Of a DNA stretch of 64,000 bases, positions 1 to 14,431 are shown piece after piece. Positions within the stretch are counted from its first letter, which is position 1. Every line of letters begins with the position of its first letter. The notes below the pieces were generated by a model. That model had not been told where the DNA came from, searched no databases, and was given only the letters and a program-made list of their open reading frames with translations. The stretch covers positions 6,727,751-6,791,750 of the forward strand of contig NC_084810.1 in the NCBI RefSeq assembly GCF_963583255.1. The letters are read 5' to 3'. The stretch is from Pyrus communis (taxonomy: Eukaryota > Streptophyta > Magnoliopsida > Rosales > Rosaceae). Both the position numbers and the translations under genes were made by a program.

Positions 1-1267
1 AAAGGTCTTCTCCCCTATAATGAGCAGAATCGTTCACTCCTAACTCAGGCCACAAGTCGGTGTGCATTCGTGGTTGGGCCCATACTCTGACTAGCTCTCT
101 GGACATTCCAGGCAAACTGTCCACTCGCAGCTAAAAGTTCATCATACCATGCAACGGAGTAGGCAGCATGACAGACAGAGGAAAACATGAAAGAAGTCCA
201 GCTCGAGTTCAACTAGAGGCCTAGGCCAAACGTTATCGTGAACATCTCGCTCACCTACCAGAGACAAACCACATGCATAACAGTAGCGGCACAAATGAGG
301 AAGACAAGCAGAAAAGAAAAACATACCAGCATGTCAACACCAGAAACAACCTAATGCTTTAGTGCCCTAACAAAGGCAAATCCAAGATGAAGTACAAAAA
401 CTCGTAGCAGAGCAACTGAGCGAATTTTAGTGCATCAGACCACTGACAAAGCATTTTGAAATGATATAACCTGTATGACCAACTTACTTTTCATCGACAT
501 GATCGAGTAAACAGAACCACCCTACATACACTGGCAGATACAAACATTACTTATGTTCCAACTAACACAACAACTCATCCCAATTGTGCACGCGGGGCAG
601 ACAAGTACCAGAATGACACACTAGCCCAACTTGCAGGAGAATTCCTCTAAGCACCAACGATCGGGGGCCAGTTTCGTTCTCATCATCCCAGACAGTTCAA
701 CACTAAAGCAACACATCGCCAGTAGTAGAGCAGCACTGACTTAGTGTCCCAATTCCTCTTGCTACGCATAACTTGGCTCAAGTCGGCCCCCACTCCACCG
801 CTCACAGCCATGCTAACCTGGTTTACAGTTACACTCATGCTGACCTTGCACTATGGCTCCTAACTGTTCTGACTTACGCTCCACGACTCCCTATCACACC
901 GACCAGGCCCGTGACACTTTAAGCTTAAAAGCATTCAACGACGAAGTAGAACACGAGGTTTTAACCAGCTGCCCCTATTAGCAAAAAACTTAGCAGTGAA
1001 AAAGCTTGTAATTTATTCAGATTCTCAGCTGATCACCAATTAAGCCTCAAGAAAGCACACGATGAAACATCAAAAAATGGTGCAATACTTAGAGAAGGTT
1101 TAGAAGCAGCTTACTGCACTTCTCACTACATCCTTATGCAGATTCCACAAGCAGTTCGAAGTCTCAAGCAAATCACTGGACAAGACCTTACAGGTTAATG
1201 ATTATTTTAGTTGTCCAGTAGTCTAGCTTTCCTCAGCTGCACTCATAACAAATTCTATGTCTCTAAT
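1..1267. other. Non-coding stretch, probably old retrotransposon
   Basis: No reading frame here resembles a known protein; the longest is about 60 codons. The base composition is less AT-rich than the rest of the window, which would fit the untranslated part of an old LTR retrotransposon. I see no reverse transcriptase, integrase or gag motif, so this origin is a guess. Confidence 0.3.
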
Positions 1268-1575
1268 GCGAGAAGGTAAACGAATCCCCCAACATTCATC
1301 TAGTATGCTCTTCCATGTTCTCCATTATAAGACGGTAACCAATCTCCTGACACTCATATGGACATGCTCTTCCATGTTCTCTAATGTAACATGATAAACT
1401 AATTCCTCGACACCCATCTGGGTATGTTTTCCCATGTGAGAAGATAAACTAATTTCCTAACATTTATGTAGGTCTACTATTCAGTGTGAGATGATAAACT
1501 AATTCCACGACACCCATCTGGATTTGTTGTCTACTCCAATAGTGTAAACTAATCCCTTAGACACCCATTTTACAC
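1268..1575. repeat. Imperfect tandem repeat, units about 60-70 bp
   Basis: The phrases 'gataaactaatt', 'cgacacccatctgg' and 'atgctcttccatgttct' recur in order about four to five times with small changes. This is a degenerate minisatellite, seen directly. It sits in the repeat-derived start of the window and has no coding content. Confidence 0.6.
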
Positions 1576-4500
1576 AACTACACACTTTTGATGTGATTAA
1601 TTAATGACTTTCATGTCCCAAAGATCTTTATCATGTTGTGATGTAACCCACGTAACTTAAAGGATCGAAGATTCAAGGACCAGCGAAGCAGCACAAATGG
1701 TAGCAGCTAACAATAGGCTTAATAGCTCGACGCCTCAAGAAGCCAAAGTTCACGGTCATAGTGGTTCTGTAGGATTGTCAGCTTGTTTCAAAGCAGCATG
1801 CCCAACCGACCTTCTATAGCTAAAATTTTTGCAAGACGTTTCAAGCAAGCAAAGTTTTAAGAAAAAACAAAGATGGAGTAAAATAAAGAGAGCAGTTTAA
1901 TAAATTTCTAGCAAATTGATAAACTTGCACGAAGGTCACCAAAATCCGACAAAAGCTAAAAAATCAGGCTACTCATTAGCATCTTGGATAACCTTAGCTC
2001 TCCAGCAACCACCTCACCTTTAGCAGGCCATCTCGCCTCTACCAAGCCATCATGCCTTTAGCATCCACTTCATCTTCAGCAGCTCCGATCTTGGCATCTT
2101 TATCCTCAACTGCACCATTTACGGCATCTAAGAAATCAAACTCGAGTAGTTCCCTTCTTTTTGGCAAACATCACAAACGTGGTAATAGCAAAATAAGCAG
2201 GCTTTGACACCTCTTCGGTGTTCAAAATGTGCCCTAAAGCCAATCATATAATGATACTTTACGAACATTTCACATGTTATACTAATCTAGTTTAATATAA
2301 GGGCAAAGATTACTGTTTAGAGTTGTCTCATATAAATGTTATATGCTTAAGTAATAAGTCCAGGGAATATGTAACTAGGAGAATGTGATCTAAAGAAATT
2401 AGATTCATGATACCATTCTCTCTTGTACACATATTCTAAATGTTCCTGATCATAGGATTGCCAATTGTGCATTGATGGACCGTTATCAGTACGTGTTATG
2501 CCTTCTCTCAAGCAGAGTGATTGGTCTCGAGTCGTTGTTTTGACTAACACCAAGACAAGCATGTAGGTGCTCAATAAAGAATGAGTCCACTGAACACGAA
2601 CAACAAGGAGTTCTCATACTCATGTCACATGAGAACTCAAGGTTGTGATAATGTATAGTAGTCTTTTGACCTAAGACATCATAGTTGTCTTGCGGTTAAG
2701 TCCTTTATCTTTGATGTGTCAAAGGCACTCCATTAGAGGGTGTCTACAACATTGTTGAGGTTAAGCCGGTTAACTATAAAGGCAGGTGAATGCACAACAA
2801 GGGATCTCTAACCTTCAAACTATTAAGGGATAATACTTTATGATATGATTAAGAATCTCTAGCTAGAGTATGAAAGAGATTTAGGAAGTCATTCCAGATC
2901 ACATTCAAGGTAATCATATAAGTAAGAGGATCATATTGGATAGTAGACATGAATAAACTATCAAACCAAACAATGTGGTCAAGAGTATTATATTATAGAA
3001 ATACAGTATTGCATTTGTAATCCCAAATTGAATAAACTTTTTTTGATTAGCTTAGGTAGCTTAGGTAGCCATAACATACTGCTAGGTATCACTCATGGCT
3101 CATGGAAGCCCTGAAGATGTATAATCACTAAAAAAGGATAATTGAGGTAAGTTTTAATTCACAATCAATTAGTAAGAGTTCTAATCACCCACTGCCTCGC
3201 TAAAAGGAACCTAATAGATCACACACCATGTAAGGTAATGATTGAAGGAAATAACGAATATGAGTAAGGATAATTAAATAGTTTAATTGTATCTGGCAAT
3301 GATTAATTAAAAGTTAATTAATCAAGAACGAAAGGTTCATTTTAGGCCTTAACTTAGTTTCGGGTTACGGGACTCAAAAGGGTTTTGGTCCACAAGAAAC
3401 ATAAGGTTTAAATTGTGTGACAACTAAAAAAAAAAAAAAGGGTAATCTACCCACTAATAATAGGGAGGCCGGCCTTGCTTAGAGAATGCGTGATTTTGGA
3501 CTTATTACAATTTTGTCATTCCATTGAAGGTAGGTATAAAAGTATCTTGATAGCATTTTCTTTATTTAGAGGTTTCTTTGAGGAAAGATGAGAGAAAACA
3601 AGCTATCTCTTTCTCTGTTGAGAGGCTGGCCACCATGGGAGACATTGCTAGCATTTTGTTTTTCCATGGTCACTCATCTTCTTCCTTCACCATAATTGGT
3701 GTCAGAACTTAGAGGTCTCCAACTTTGGAGACTTTTGGAAAATCCATTCACTCATCCTTCTCCAAGAAATCATAGAGCAAAGAAGCAAGGAATGAAGGCC
3801 TGCTCTCTTAGGTGATTAGCCTTTGCTCATGCAAAAAGGATTCATCAAAGGCATAATATTTATCGACTCCCCTTGTTCTTGAGTTGAGTTTTGGTTCACC
3901 ACAACTACTAGGCTTTGAATTTCATGGTTTAAGTTTTATTTTAAAGTGCATAGAAACATGCTTCTGCCATTTAATCGTTAAATGCATGTATTATGTTGCT
4001 TAATGAACCTAGTTTCTCACTTTTTGTTTTTCTTTGTTTGGCAGCCGAATCCACTTTCCCAAGTGCTAACCTTTCCTCCCCACTTCTCATAGCGGCAAGC
4101 CTTTTAGAAACCGATGCAAACTTAGCCACAATTAGTTACTGCACTCTATCTTTGGACCTAAATGTTTGAAACGGCTAGATAATAAGCTTTCCAAAAGCAC
4201 CGAAACTCCCACAATTAGTAGAATAAGTCTTTGACTTTTTCTTAATTGAAGGTCCAACAAGCGACAAACCTACTAGCATGGCCCCGCGCCTTTTTCGCGG
4301 CCCTAGTTGTGCCGACTTCTACTCCCTAGCTCCTAACCGCTTTAGCCTTGGCCCTGACCTAACATGCATTTGGCCCACGGTAGCACTACCTAATATAAAA
4401 TAGGGGAATAAAAAATTCAATTTTTTCTTACCTTGGTGCGACACCGAGAAGAAAAACAACAACGACAATCAACTTTTCGCAAGGGCAAGCAAAGAAGAAA

Positions 4501-4731
4501 ACTAGAGGAGGGGTTTATAATATCCTCTAGTCTTTTCTCTCTTTCTTGTTGGGATAAAGTTGTTCCCCAAATTTATTTAGCCCTTTGCTTAAGACATGCT
4601 TAAAAAATATTTGGTGCAATTGCTTTCCTTTTCATAAGAAGGCTCTATTTCCAAGTCAAAGTGGAAGGTCTACATCAAATTGAGAAATAACTCTTTGTAC
4701 ACCTAAGCTGCTTGGGATTTCTACCCCTATT
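1576..4731. other. Gene-free repeat-derived DNA
   Basis: No exon-like frames. The 2200-2600 and 3300-4450 stretches look like LTR or TRIM remnants: short motifs, a poly-A run at 3427-3440 and a GC-rich patch at 4280-4380. I could not find paired LTRs, a primer-binding site or a pol domain, so no element is delimited. Confidence 0.3.
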
Positions 4732-6240
4732 CAAGGTTCTAAAAAACGCTAAGCGCTAGTCGAGCTGCGGACTAGGGTAGCGCCTAGGCAGACTAGGCAG
4801 ATTTAAGTAAATCTATTATATTCGTGTAAATAAGTGTATGTTTATACCTAAAAAATATATATAATTACATCATAAATTACAAAATAAAATGACATATATT
4901 TTAGGGTAAATTACATAAAACCACTTCAACTATGGGTCGAACTACAATCTCATACCTCATCTTACGAATTTGTCACAATGTTTCCCCTTTTTCCTGGTCT
5001 GATCTCTCTCATTTCTCTCTCCTACTTTCTCACATCCAATCTCTCCCCTTCTCTCTCACATCTCTCTCTCACATCCAATCTCTCTCATCTTTCTCACACA
5101 CATCCTCCAAATTTCTTCCTTCATTCTTCATCTTCATCCTCTAGATTTCACAACCCATTTTGTCCGTTTCCAAGACATAGAAATCGGCAGAGAGAAACAA
5201 ATTCACCACTATCCTCCTCTTTCTCTAAAAAAATTTCATCCTTATCCTCCAAATTTTGTCACTCATTCTCTCTCCCCCCAAAAAAAAAAAAAAAAATTGG
5301 ACCAAAAAAACCCAGATTTTTTTTTTTTTTTTTTGCAGTGGGTTTGTCAGGCCTGGGGACATCGAATCTGGGGATCTGGAAGAGAAGAAGTAGAAGGCCG
5401 GGATGTGGGGGTCGAAGTAGAGATAGAAGATGTCGTCGGCGAGGCAACGAGGATGACGACGATGAGGGGATAAAGTCGGGATCTTGTGCTAGCCTGGGAG
5501 TTGGGGGGGGGGGCGGCGGGATTTGAGATTTTAGATTGGGGAAGATGGATGAGGGTGATGGGTTTATCGGGGGTGGGTTCAGCGGCAGGAATTTGGTGGA
5601 GGAGGAGGAGGAGAGGGAGGAGTTCCATAGGAGGGAGGTGGAGATGTCCGAGATCGGATCAGGAAAAAAGGGAGAAATGGAGATAATTATAAGGGTGGGT
5701 CCCACATGTTTTTAAATAAAAATATTAAAATAATTTATCTTTAATTTATTAATATTTTTATGCACTTAGCTAGGGAATGGGCTTCGCCTCAAGCCATATC
5801 AGCATTTAACAAAAAAATTAACAGACAAACTGATAGAGGTATGACATTGCAACAAATTCGTAAGATGAGGTATGACATTGTAATTTTTAAAACATGAGGT
5901 ATGATTTTGTAGTTCGACCCATAGTTGAGGTAGTTTTATGTAATTTACCCTATATATTATGAAGTATTGAAACGTAGTGAAAACACGAGGAACAAACGTA
6001 TAATGTGTGTTCATTTAAGTATTCAGCAAGTCTCTTACAATTTATTAAAAAAAATAAAATAATGCAAAATGAAAGTTATCTATTTTCTATCTAAGTGAGT
6101 CATAACCTAGGCGGGTTTGGCCGGGCAACTTAACAGGTCTAGGCACCCTTTCTAAATTTTTAAAGACCAAGGCATTAATCAGGGCAGTGGCCAACTACCT
6201 AGTGCCTAGGAGGCGCTAGGTTGGGATTTTTAGAACAATA
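4732..6240. mobile_element. hAT-type MITE, split by a MULE-type insertion
   Basis: The ends form an imperfect terminal inverted repeat beginning CAAGGTTCTAAAAA on the left; on the right it reads inwards as ATTGTTCTAAAAATCCC. The flanks 'cccctatt' and 'ctcctact' fit an 8-bp target duplication with two changes. The interior repeats 'gcctaggcggactaggc'-like motifs. A related uninterrupted copy lies at 41159-41643. Without the insert at 4903-5951 this copy is about 450 bp, close to the 485 bp of the other. The hAT assignment rests on CA ends and 8-bp duplications; no transposase is encoded. Confidence 0.75.
4903..5951. mobile_element. MULE-type non-autonomous element nested in a hAT MITE
   Basis: Long terminal inverted repeats start AGGGTAAATTACATAAAAC at both ends and continue for about 100 bp. 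The flanks are 'atatatttt' (4894-4902) and 'atatattat' (5952-5960), a 9-bp target duplication with one change, as Mutator-like elements make. The relative at 41159-41643 is uninterrupted at the matching point. The interior is CT-rich, then GGA-rich, with poly-A and poly-T runs. It gives long but compositionally biased frames (4978-5526 plus, 5259-5705 minus) that I do not call genes. It could hold a captured host fragment. Confidence 0.8.
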
Positions 6241-7700
6241 CTCCTACTGCCTTTTTTTGCTCATAGCCCAGCAGGTGTGGGGACATTTTTGTAGCAAAAA
6301 ATAATCCCAAAAATTCAAAAGACAACATGTGGATTTTTTCTCAAGAAAAACAAGATTGCACTCATTAAATGGGTAGGGCTCTCAAACACTCTCAAGAGCA
6401 GCTTAGCATCCCTGAAGGTCTGAATAGCTAACTACGACTGCTTAAGGCTCCCATGCTCATGGCATAGAAAAGTCAACTAAATCCTATCTTTAATACATTC
6501 CTAATTGGAGATCAATTTCATCAAGTACGGAATATCTACCACAGTCAATCACGGATGCTTCCTTCATTATCCCAAGATATTATCTCCTAATTAATATCTT
6601 GAGAATATTCTTTCCTCATTCATCCAACAGACACAACTTGACCAATAAGATGCCATATATGGGGTAAAACCCTAACCCCATGGCTGACCACCTTCTCCTA
6701 CAAATACCTTCATCTCCACCAAATTATGCTAAACTTTTTGCTACGCATACAAGCCCTAAACACTCACTCTTCTTAGAGATACTGACTTAGGCATCATAGA
6801 TCCATTGGCTAAACCACCCCCTTCCTCGTGGGTGCGTGGGGCTTTGGCCTTTGATCAAATGTGTTAATTGTTTTGCAGGTACAAATTCGTTAAAACTGAA
6901 GACGACAGATTTTTACCACCACACATAGTATTCGTCAATTTTTTGAACTCAATTAAATGTCTCAAATATTCCTGATTTGGATAATATTTTGTAAGGATGA
7001 TTTATGAGGTGCAACTTAAAAAATAGACAGTTTAGATCGTTGACTTTCGATGTGGTGTGTGCCTTACAACCAATTCTCATTTTTTTTTAAAGTTAGGGAT
7101 CCCTTTCCTTAAAGAATATGTACTAACATAAACCCACCCGCATATCATACGACTTAATTCAATGAACAAATACATGAATGGTTACCTATAAGAGAGATAT
7201 GAAACATAACTAAAAGGTACATAAATAAAATATAACTACAAGCAGAACTCATTAATATGTGATACAATTTGAATATAAAAAAAATCTTTTATATATGTAG
7301 ATAAATACAATTAATTTGTGATATTCGAATGAAGTTTAGAGGAGGAAGAAAAATAAGAAATAGCATTTTGATTGGCCGCGAGCTGCTATTTTATCTGGCA
7401 TGGCGTATTTGCGACCTTGTCAGATATTGAATTATGTTTTGACAAATTGGCTTACAATGTTTCGAGTTTCAAAGAAACATTAAGATTATATTCACCCAGT
7501 GAACTTGCTCACTCAAGGTAAAATAAATTGATGTTATTAAATTTGTCATTAGATGGACTTTGATCAAATATGCACGCCATTTACTGGTGTAATTTCTAAA
7601 TTTCTAGAAGCTTGTTGGCTGAGAGATTTGACGCTATCTACAAGTTTTGTTGCAAATGTTTTAGCTTACTTTGGTCTCTTCTTCTCGAATCTTTATTTTT
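6241..7700. other. Gene-free repeat-derived DNA
   Basis: No supported gene. Text around 6240-6900 resembles the inner part of an LTR element but lacks paired ends. An ORF at 7553-7801 is short and overlaps the MITE-like block that follows. Confidence 0.3.
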
Positions 7701-7719
7701 GGGATTTCTGTTACCTAAT

Positions 7720-7895
7720 GTTGGAGAGATTTTTTAGTGTAACTGGAACACAGGATAGTACATCACGTGTTACTATATCAATGGTGGAATATGTGTGCTA
7801 AAATGTTAATAACTTAAAAAATATAATTTCCCACCACTTATATAAAAACATGTGGTGTACCGCTTATCTTCTCGTCACAATGAAAATTTTCTACT
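7720..7895. repeat. Dispersed MITE-like repeat, one copy
   Basis: The block from 'ggagagattttttagtgtaac' through 'atgtgtgctaaaatgttaataac' to 'cgtcacaatgaaaa' matches the text around 12955-13275, with similar order and spacing. It is therefore a dispersed repeat. Its ends are not clear enough to define inverted repeats or a target duplication. Confidence 0.5.
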
Positions 7896-8024
7896 AATGT
7901 TGCTCGTCCTGCTTTTAATTTTGATTGTATTAGAAAACGGTTATACTAGAAGTTTCGTGTTTTAATGAATTTCTATGCATATAGAGAAGGAAAAAAAAAA
8001 AAAGAATAAAAAAAAAAAAAAAGA

Positions 8025-8160
8025 AGGTTCTGAAAGACGATATGCTCTAGTTGGGCGATGAGTTGGGTTCTAGGGTCTAGCAGCTAGGCAGACGTCTAAG
8101 AAGATCTAGACACTTTTTTTTTAATTTTAATGCTTAAAAATTAATCATGACGGTAACTAG
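8025..8160. repeat. Degenerate remnant of the 'ggttctaaaa...ctaggc' MITE
   Basis: The text 'aaggttctgaaagacg' followed by 'ctagcagctaggcagacgtctaag' resembles the left end of the hAT-type MITE at 4732 and 41159. Only the left part can be recognised. The remainder up to 8786 is gene-free AT-rich upstream DNA of the first receptor kinase. Confidence 0.4.
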
Positions 8161-8786
8161 CTAATATAATTACAATGTTTTTAATACATGCTTTATTGAC
8201 TTCAAGTTTTGGCCCAAAACTGTTTTCGACTTGTGAGGATGTAAATTAAGACTGCTTTCTTCCTCAAAGCTGTGTTTTAGTCCACGTTTCTCATTCCAAT
8301 TTGAAAGCCTCATCAAAGTTTCCAACTTCCCACTAAAATATTCTTTTTACACTGCAGTTAAATGCACTAGTCAAGTTTACCCATTACATATAAATAATTA
8401 TATAAAAGTAATGTTAGGTAAATTAATTTTTAAGATTAAGTTTACAAATTTATTAAATATATCATGATAAAAAATAAGTACGTTAATCAACATTTAATAA
8501 TAATTTAATAATATTAAGCTGCATTTTCAAAAAAATGCAATTAAACTCATTATAGAAAAACTCTCAATTAAGAACGCGTTTACTAATCCGCAATCAAATG
8601 ATATATACATCCGCATTTTCAATACCAAATCTTCATCGTAAGAAAAGAGGAAAAAACAAAAGCTGTGATCCTAATTCAATGTCTGATACGGCCAAGTGAA
8701 CTGCCTTTAATTCAAAGTATTTGCCCTCCTAATCCTCCATCAAATACCATCAATACTTGAACTTTTAAGCAGTAATCTATTATTCA

Positions 8787-11843
<3,057 letters not shown>

Positions 11844-12895
11844 TCATATAAATCTATTCAGTGTTGTTTATCATACATTATATAGAAACCCTAAATCCTC
11901 CAGTATCCTAGTTAAACTAGTCCTTTTTGAAAACTTCTTGTTTGGAGGGGATAAATGCCATTTTCTACCTGCAACAATGTACTGATCAATATTAAAATAA
12001 CCAGTGCCATTTTCACTCTACTTGGTATCTGGGCCGGGTTATAACGATAATCTCTGCAACGAATAAGCAAATCTGTTCATGTATATAATGAGCATGCAAG
12101 AACCGTTAATTTCAGTAACCTAAATAACTCGTGAAGGAACGAAGGAAGACTACTAGAACCCATTCATGATGGGTCGGGAATTCCTGCACTCTACCGAACG
12201 AGTACTGTGATATGCATACATATGATTCTTTGTTCGCCTTTCCTGGGGACAAGCCAAGATTGTCACATGTAGCACGTGTATGTTATGTGCAAAAAAAAAA
12301 TTAAGATTTCACTATAAAAATAGTTGATAATATACGACGTGGTCTTACTCAGCACGGCTCATTTGTTCCAATAAGATGATTTACTCGACAAATATTGTTT
12401 CTTATTTAAGAAGGCTCGTTAAAGATCATTTGATTTATCATTAATTCGATGGAGTGTTTATCGCATGTTATATAAGTCCAACCGGAAAAACAAACTTTCA
12501 AATTAAAAATTATAAAGTATATTATGTTATGTCAAATTATGAAGCCTACTTCTAATAACAACAATATTGTTTTTAACTCAGTAATTACTATCTGCACAAT
12601 TTATTAAATGTGAGGTTTTATCAAAAATGCATCAACATTAAATGGAGTGAGTTTAGAATTTTTAAGCTCTTATTTTATGAGAATTACGAACGACGTATGA
12701 TATTTCAACATGTTAAATACTACACGTTTCAGTCATCGCGAACATTCTTCTCGTCTTCCTCTCTCTCCTCTTTTTTTTCAATCTATAAATTCTATTTTGA
12801 TTTGAAATGTTGGATACGCCAGCTTTTCTAGCCATAATTTGTTCAGAATGTCAAATACTCTGACTCTACACCCTCTAGTTTCGATTTCTTAGGCC
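11844..12895. other. 3' flank and intergenic spacer, no gene seen
   Basis: The stretch after the first receptor kinase holds its 3' untranslated region and AT-rich spacer. A small frame at 12610-12831 has no recognisable content. The 'accctctagttt...ttaggccaggcattaagtgaa' motif near 12870-12910 leads into the duplicated cassette that follows. Confidence 0.4.
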
Positions 12896-12901
12896 AGGCA
12901 T

Positions 12902-13211
12902 TAAGTGAATATTTCATCGCTGTGGGCCCACATGAAGTTAAAAATCGTGTGGATAGAGAGATTTTTTAATGTGATCGGTATATGAGTTGATACACGACGT
13001 ATCATTATATAAATAGTGTGATTATGTGTGCTAAAAAGTTTATAACTTAAAAAACTTAAGTGAATATTTCACCGCTGTGGGCCCACATGAAGTTAAAAAT
13101 CGTGTGGATAGAGAGATTTTTTGATGTGATCGGTATATGAGGTGATACACGACGTATCATTATATAAATAGTGTGATTATGTGTGCTAAAAAGTTTATAA
13201 CTTAAAAAACT
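12902..13211. repeat. Direct tandem duplication, 2 x 155 bp
   Basis: The text starting 'aagtgaatatttcatcgctg' at 12903 starts again at 13058, a period of 155 bp, and runs to 'cttaaaaaac' in both copies with only a few differences. A third, shorter copy of the start lies at 14057-14105. The repeat contains the MITE-like block also seen at 7720-7895. It lies between the two receptor kinase genes. Confidence 0.85.
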
Positions 13212-13616
13212 AAAATTTATCATTACTTTTATTAAAACACGTGCGTACCATTTATGTTCCTGTCACAATTAAAAAAATTTCATGTGGGTGGGTCAAAAAT
13301 CGTGTGGAAAAAGATAACCTCTTGGTGCCCCGTTTATCATGAATGAGTGGGACGCAGAAGTCACACACATCATCACAGGGTGAACCCACCGCCTACTAAA
13401 TCCTAGTTGCAACATTATACTTTCCAATTAGTCCCATTTGATTCGATTGTACGCTTTACTCATATCGAGTTTCAACACAAGAAATTCTTTCTTTCCTATT
13501 CTTCACTTGTGTGGGAAATTAGAGACCTCCAAAGCAATATTTGTATTATCAGAAATAGCACAGCTTAAGACAAACGCACTCTGATATTATGGGGATATAA
13601 TTCGAGCTCATTAAGT

Positions 13617-13842
13617 TAGAAAAGGATCATCGTCAGATCTTTTTTTTGGGGGATCTTAGAAATTTTGTGATCGCGATCGTTCATCGTACATTATGCGATC
13701 AGTTTTTGTTAAGTATTATTTATATTTAATTTTAAATGTTAAATTTTAAAATAATTTCTGATCGCAAAATATACGATAAACTATCATAATCACGAAATTC
13801 TTAAGATCTCAAGAAAAAGATTCGACGATGATCATTTTCCTA
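13617..13842. mobile_element. MITE with long inverted repeats
   Basis: The left arm ('ggatcatcgtcagatctttttt', then 'gatcttagaaattttgtgatcgcg') reads in reverse on the right ('cacgaaattcttaagatctcaag', then 'gattcgacgatgatcattttcc'). The arms are over 80 bp each around an AT-rich loop. Relatives are at 60145-60345 and, partly, 60425-60510. No target duplication is obvious. Confidence 0.65.
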
Positions 13843-13844
13843 GT

Positions 13845-14060
13845 AGTCTGACCCCCCCACCCTCTAGTTTCCATTTATTAAGCCAAGCGATGGTCCTTTT
13901 CCCAGTAGTCTGACCCCACACCCTCTAGTTTCCATTTATTAAGCCAAGCAATGATCCTTTTCCCATTAAGTTCTCAGCGGTCTGAGACCCCACACCCTCT
14001 AGTTCCCCTGGGAGAAAAAAAGAAGGAAAAGAATCCCACTGCTATTAAGCCAGCCATTAA
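13845..14060. repeat. Three direct repeats of 'ctgacccc...accctctagtttcc'
   Basis: The phrase 'gtctgacc(cc)acaccctctagtttccatttattaagccaagc' occurs at about 13846, 13908 and, shortened, 13978. Units are about 62-70 bp. The same phrase appears once before the 155-bp tandem duplication at 12870, so the whole spacer between the receptor kinase genes shares one ancestral block. Confidence 0.65.
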
Positions 14061-14431
14061 GTGAATATTTCATCGCTGTGGCCCAGGTGAAATCAGAAAT
14101 CGTGCGGGTAACGGTCAATTGCAGCATATAATATTTTATTTTATTGTAATTTGTGAATGTGAATACTGATGCATCGGTGGATTGTGTGCTTTCCTATTTT
14201 TATACTTTTTTTATTTTTTTTCTATTTATGTGGTCATCATTAAGTTACGTTAATATTTTATATTTTTATTATTTATTATTTTATTATTTTTATAAAAAAT
14301 TAATATAAAATATTGACGTAACATAACCGTAATCAGACATGGACATGGAAGAATATGAAAATAGAAGCACAGACAATCCACCTCTCCGTATGTATCTACC
14401 TAACTCAGAGAGCTTCTGCAACTTGAAAGCA

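Noticed and set aside
1268..1575. Regularly spaced repeats that could suggest a CRISPR array.
   Set aside because: The units are imperfect and the spacers are also similar to each other; this is a plant minisatellite.
4978..5705. Open frames of 182 (plus) and 148 (minus) codons.
   Set aside because: Their composition is low-complexity (Ser/Leu/Pro or Arg/Gly runs) produced by CT- and GGA-rich DNA inside a transposon.
14339..14431. Upstream in-frame ATG for the second receptor kinase.
   Set aside because: It would add 31 charged or polar residues before the signal peptide; the ATG at 14432 gives a normal secretory N-terminus.
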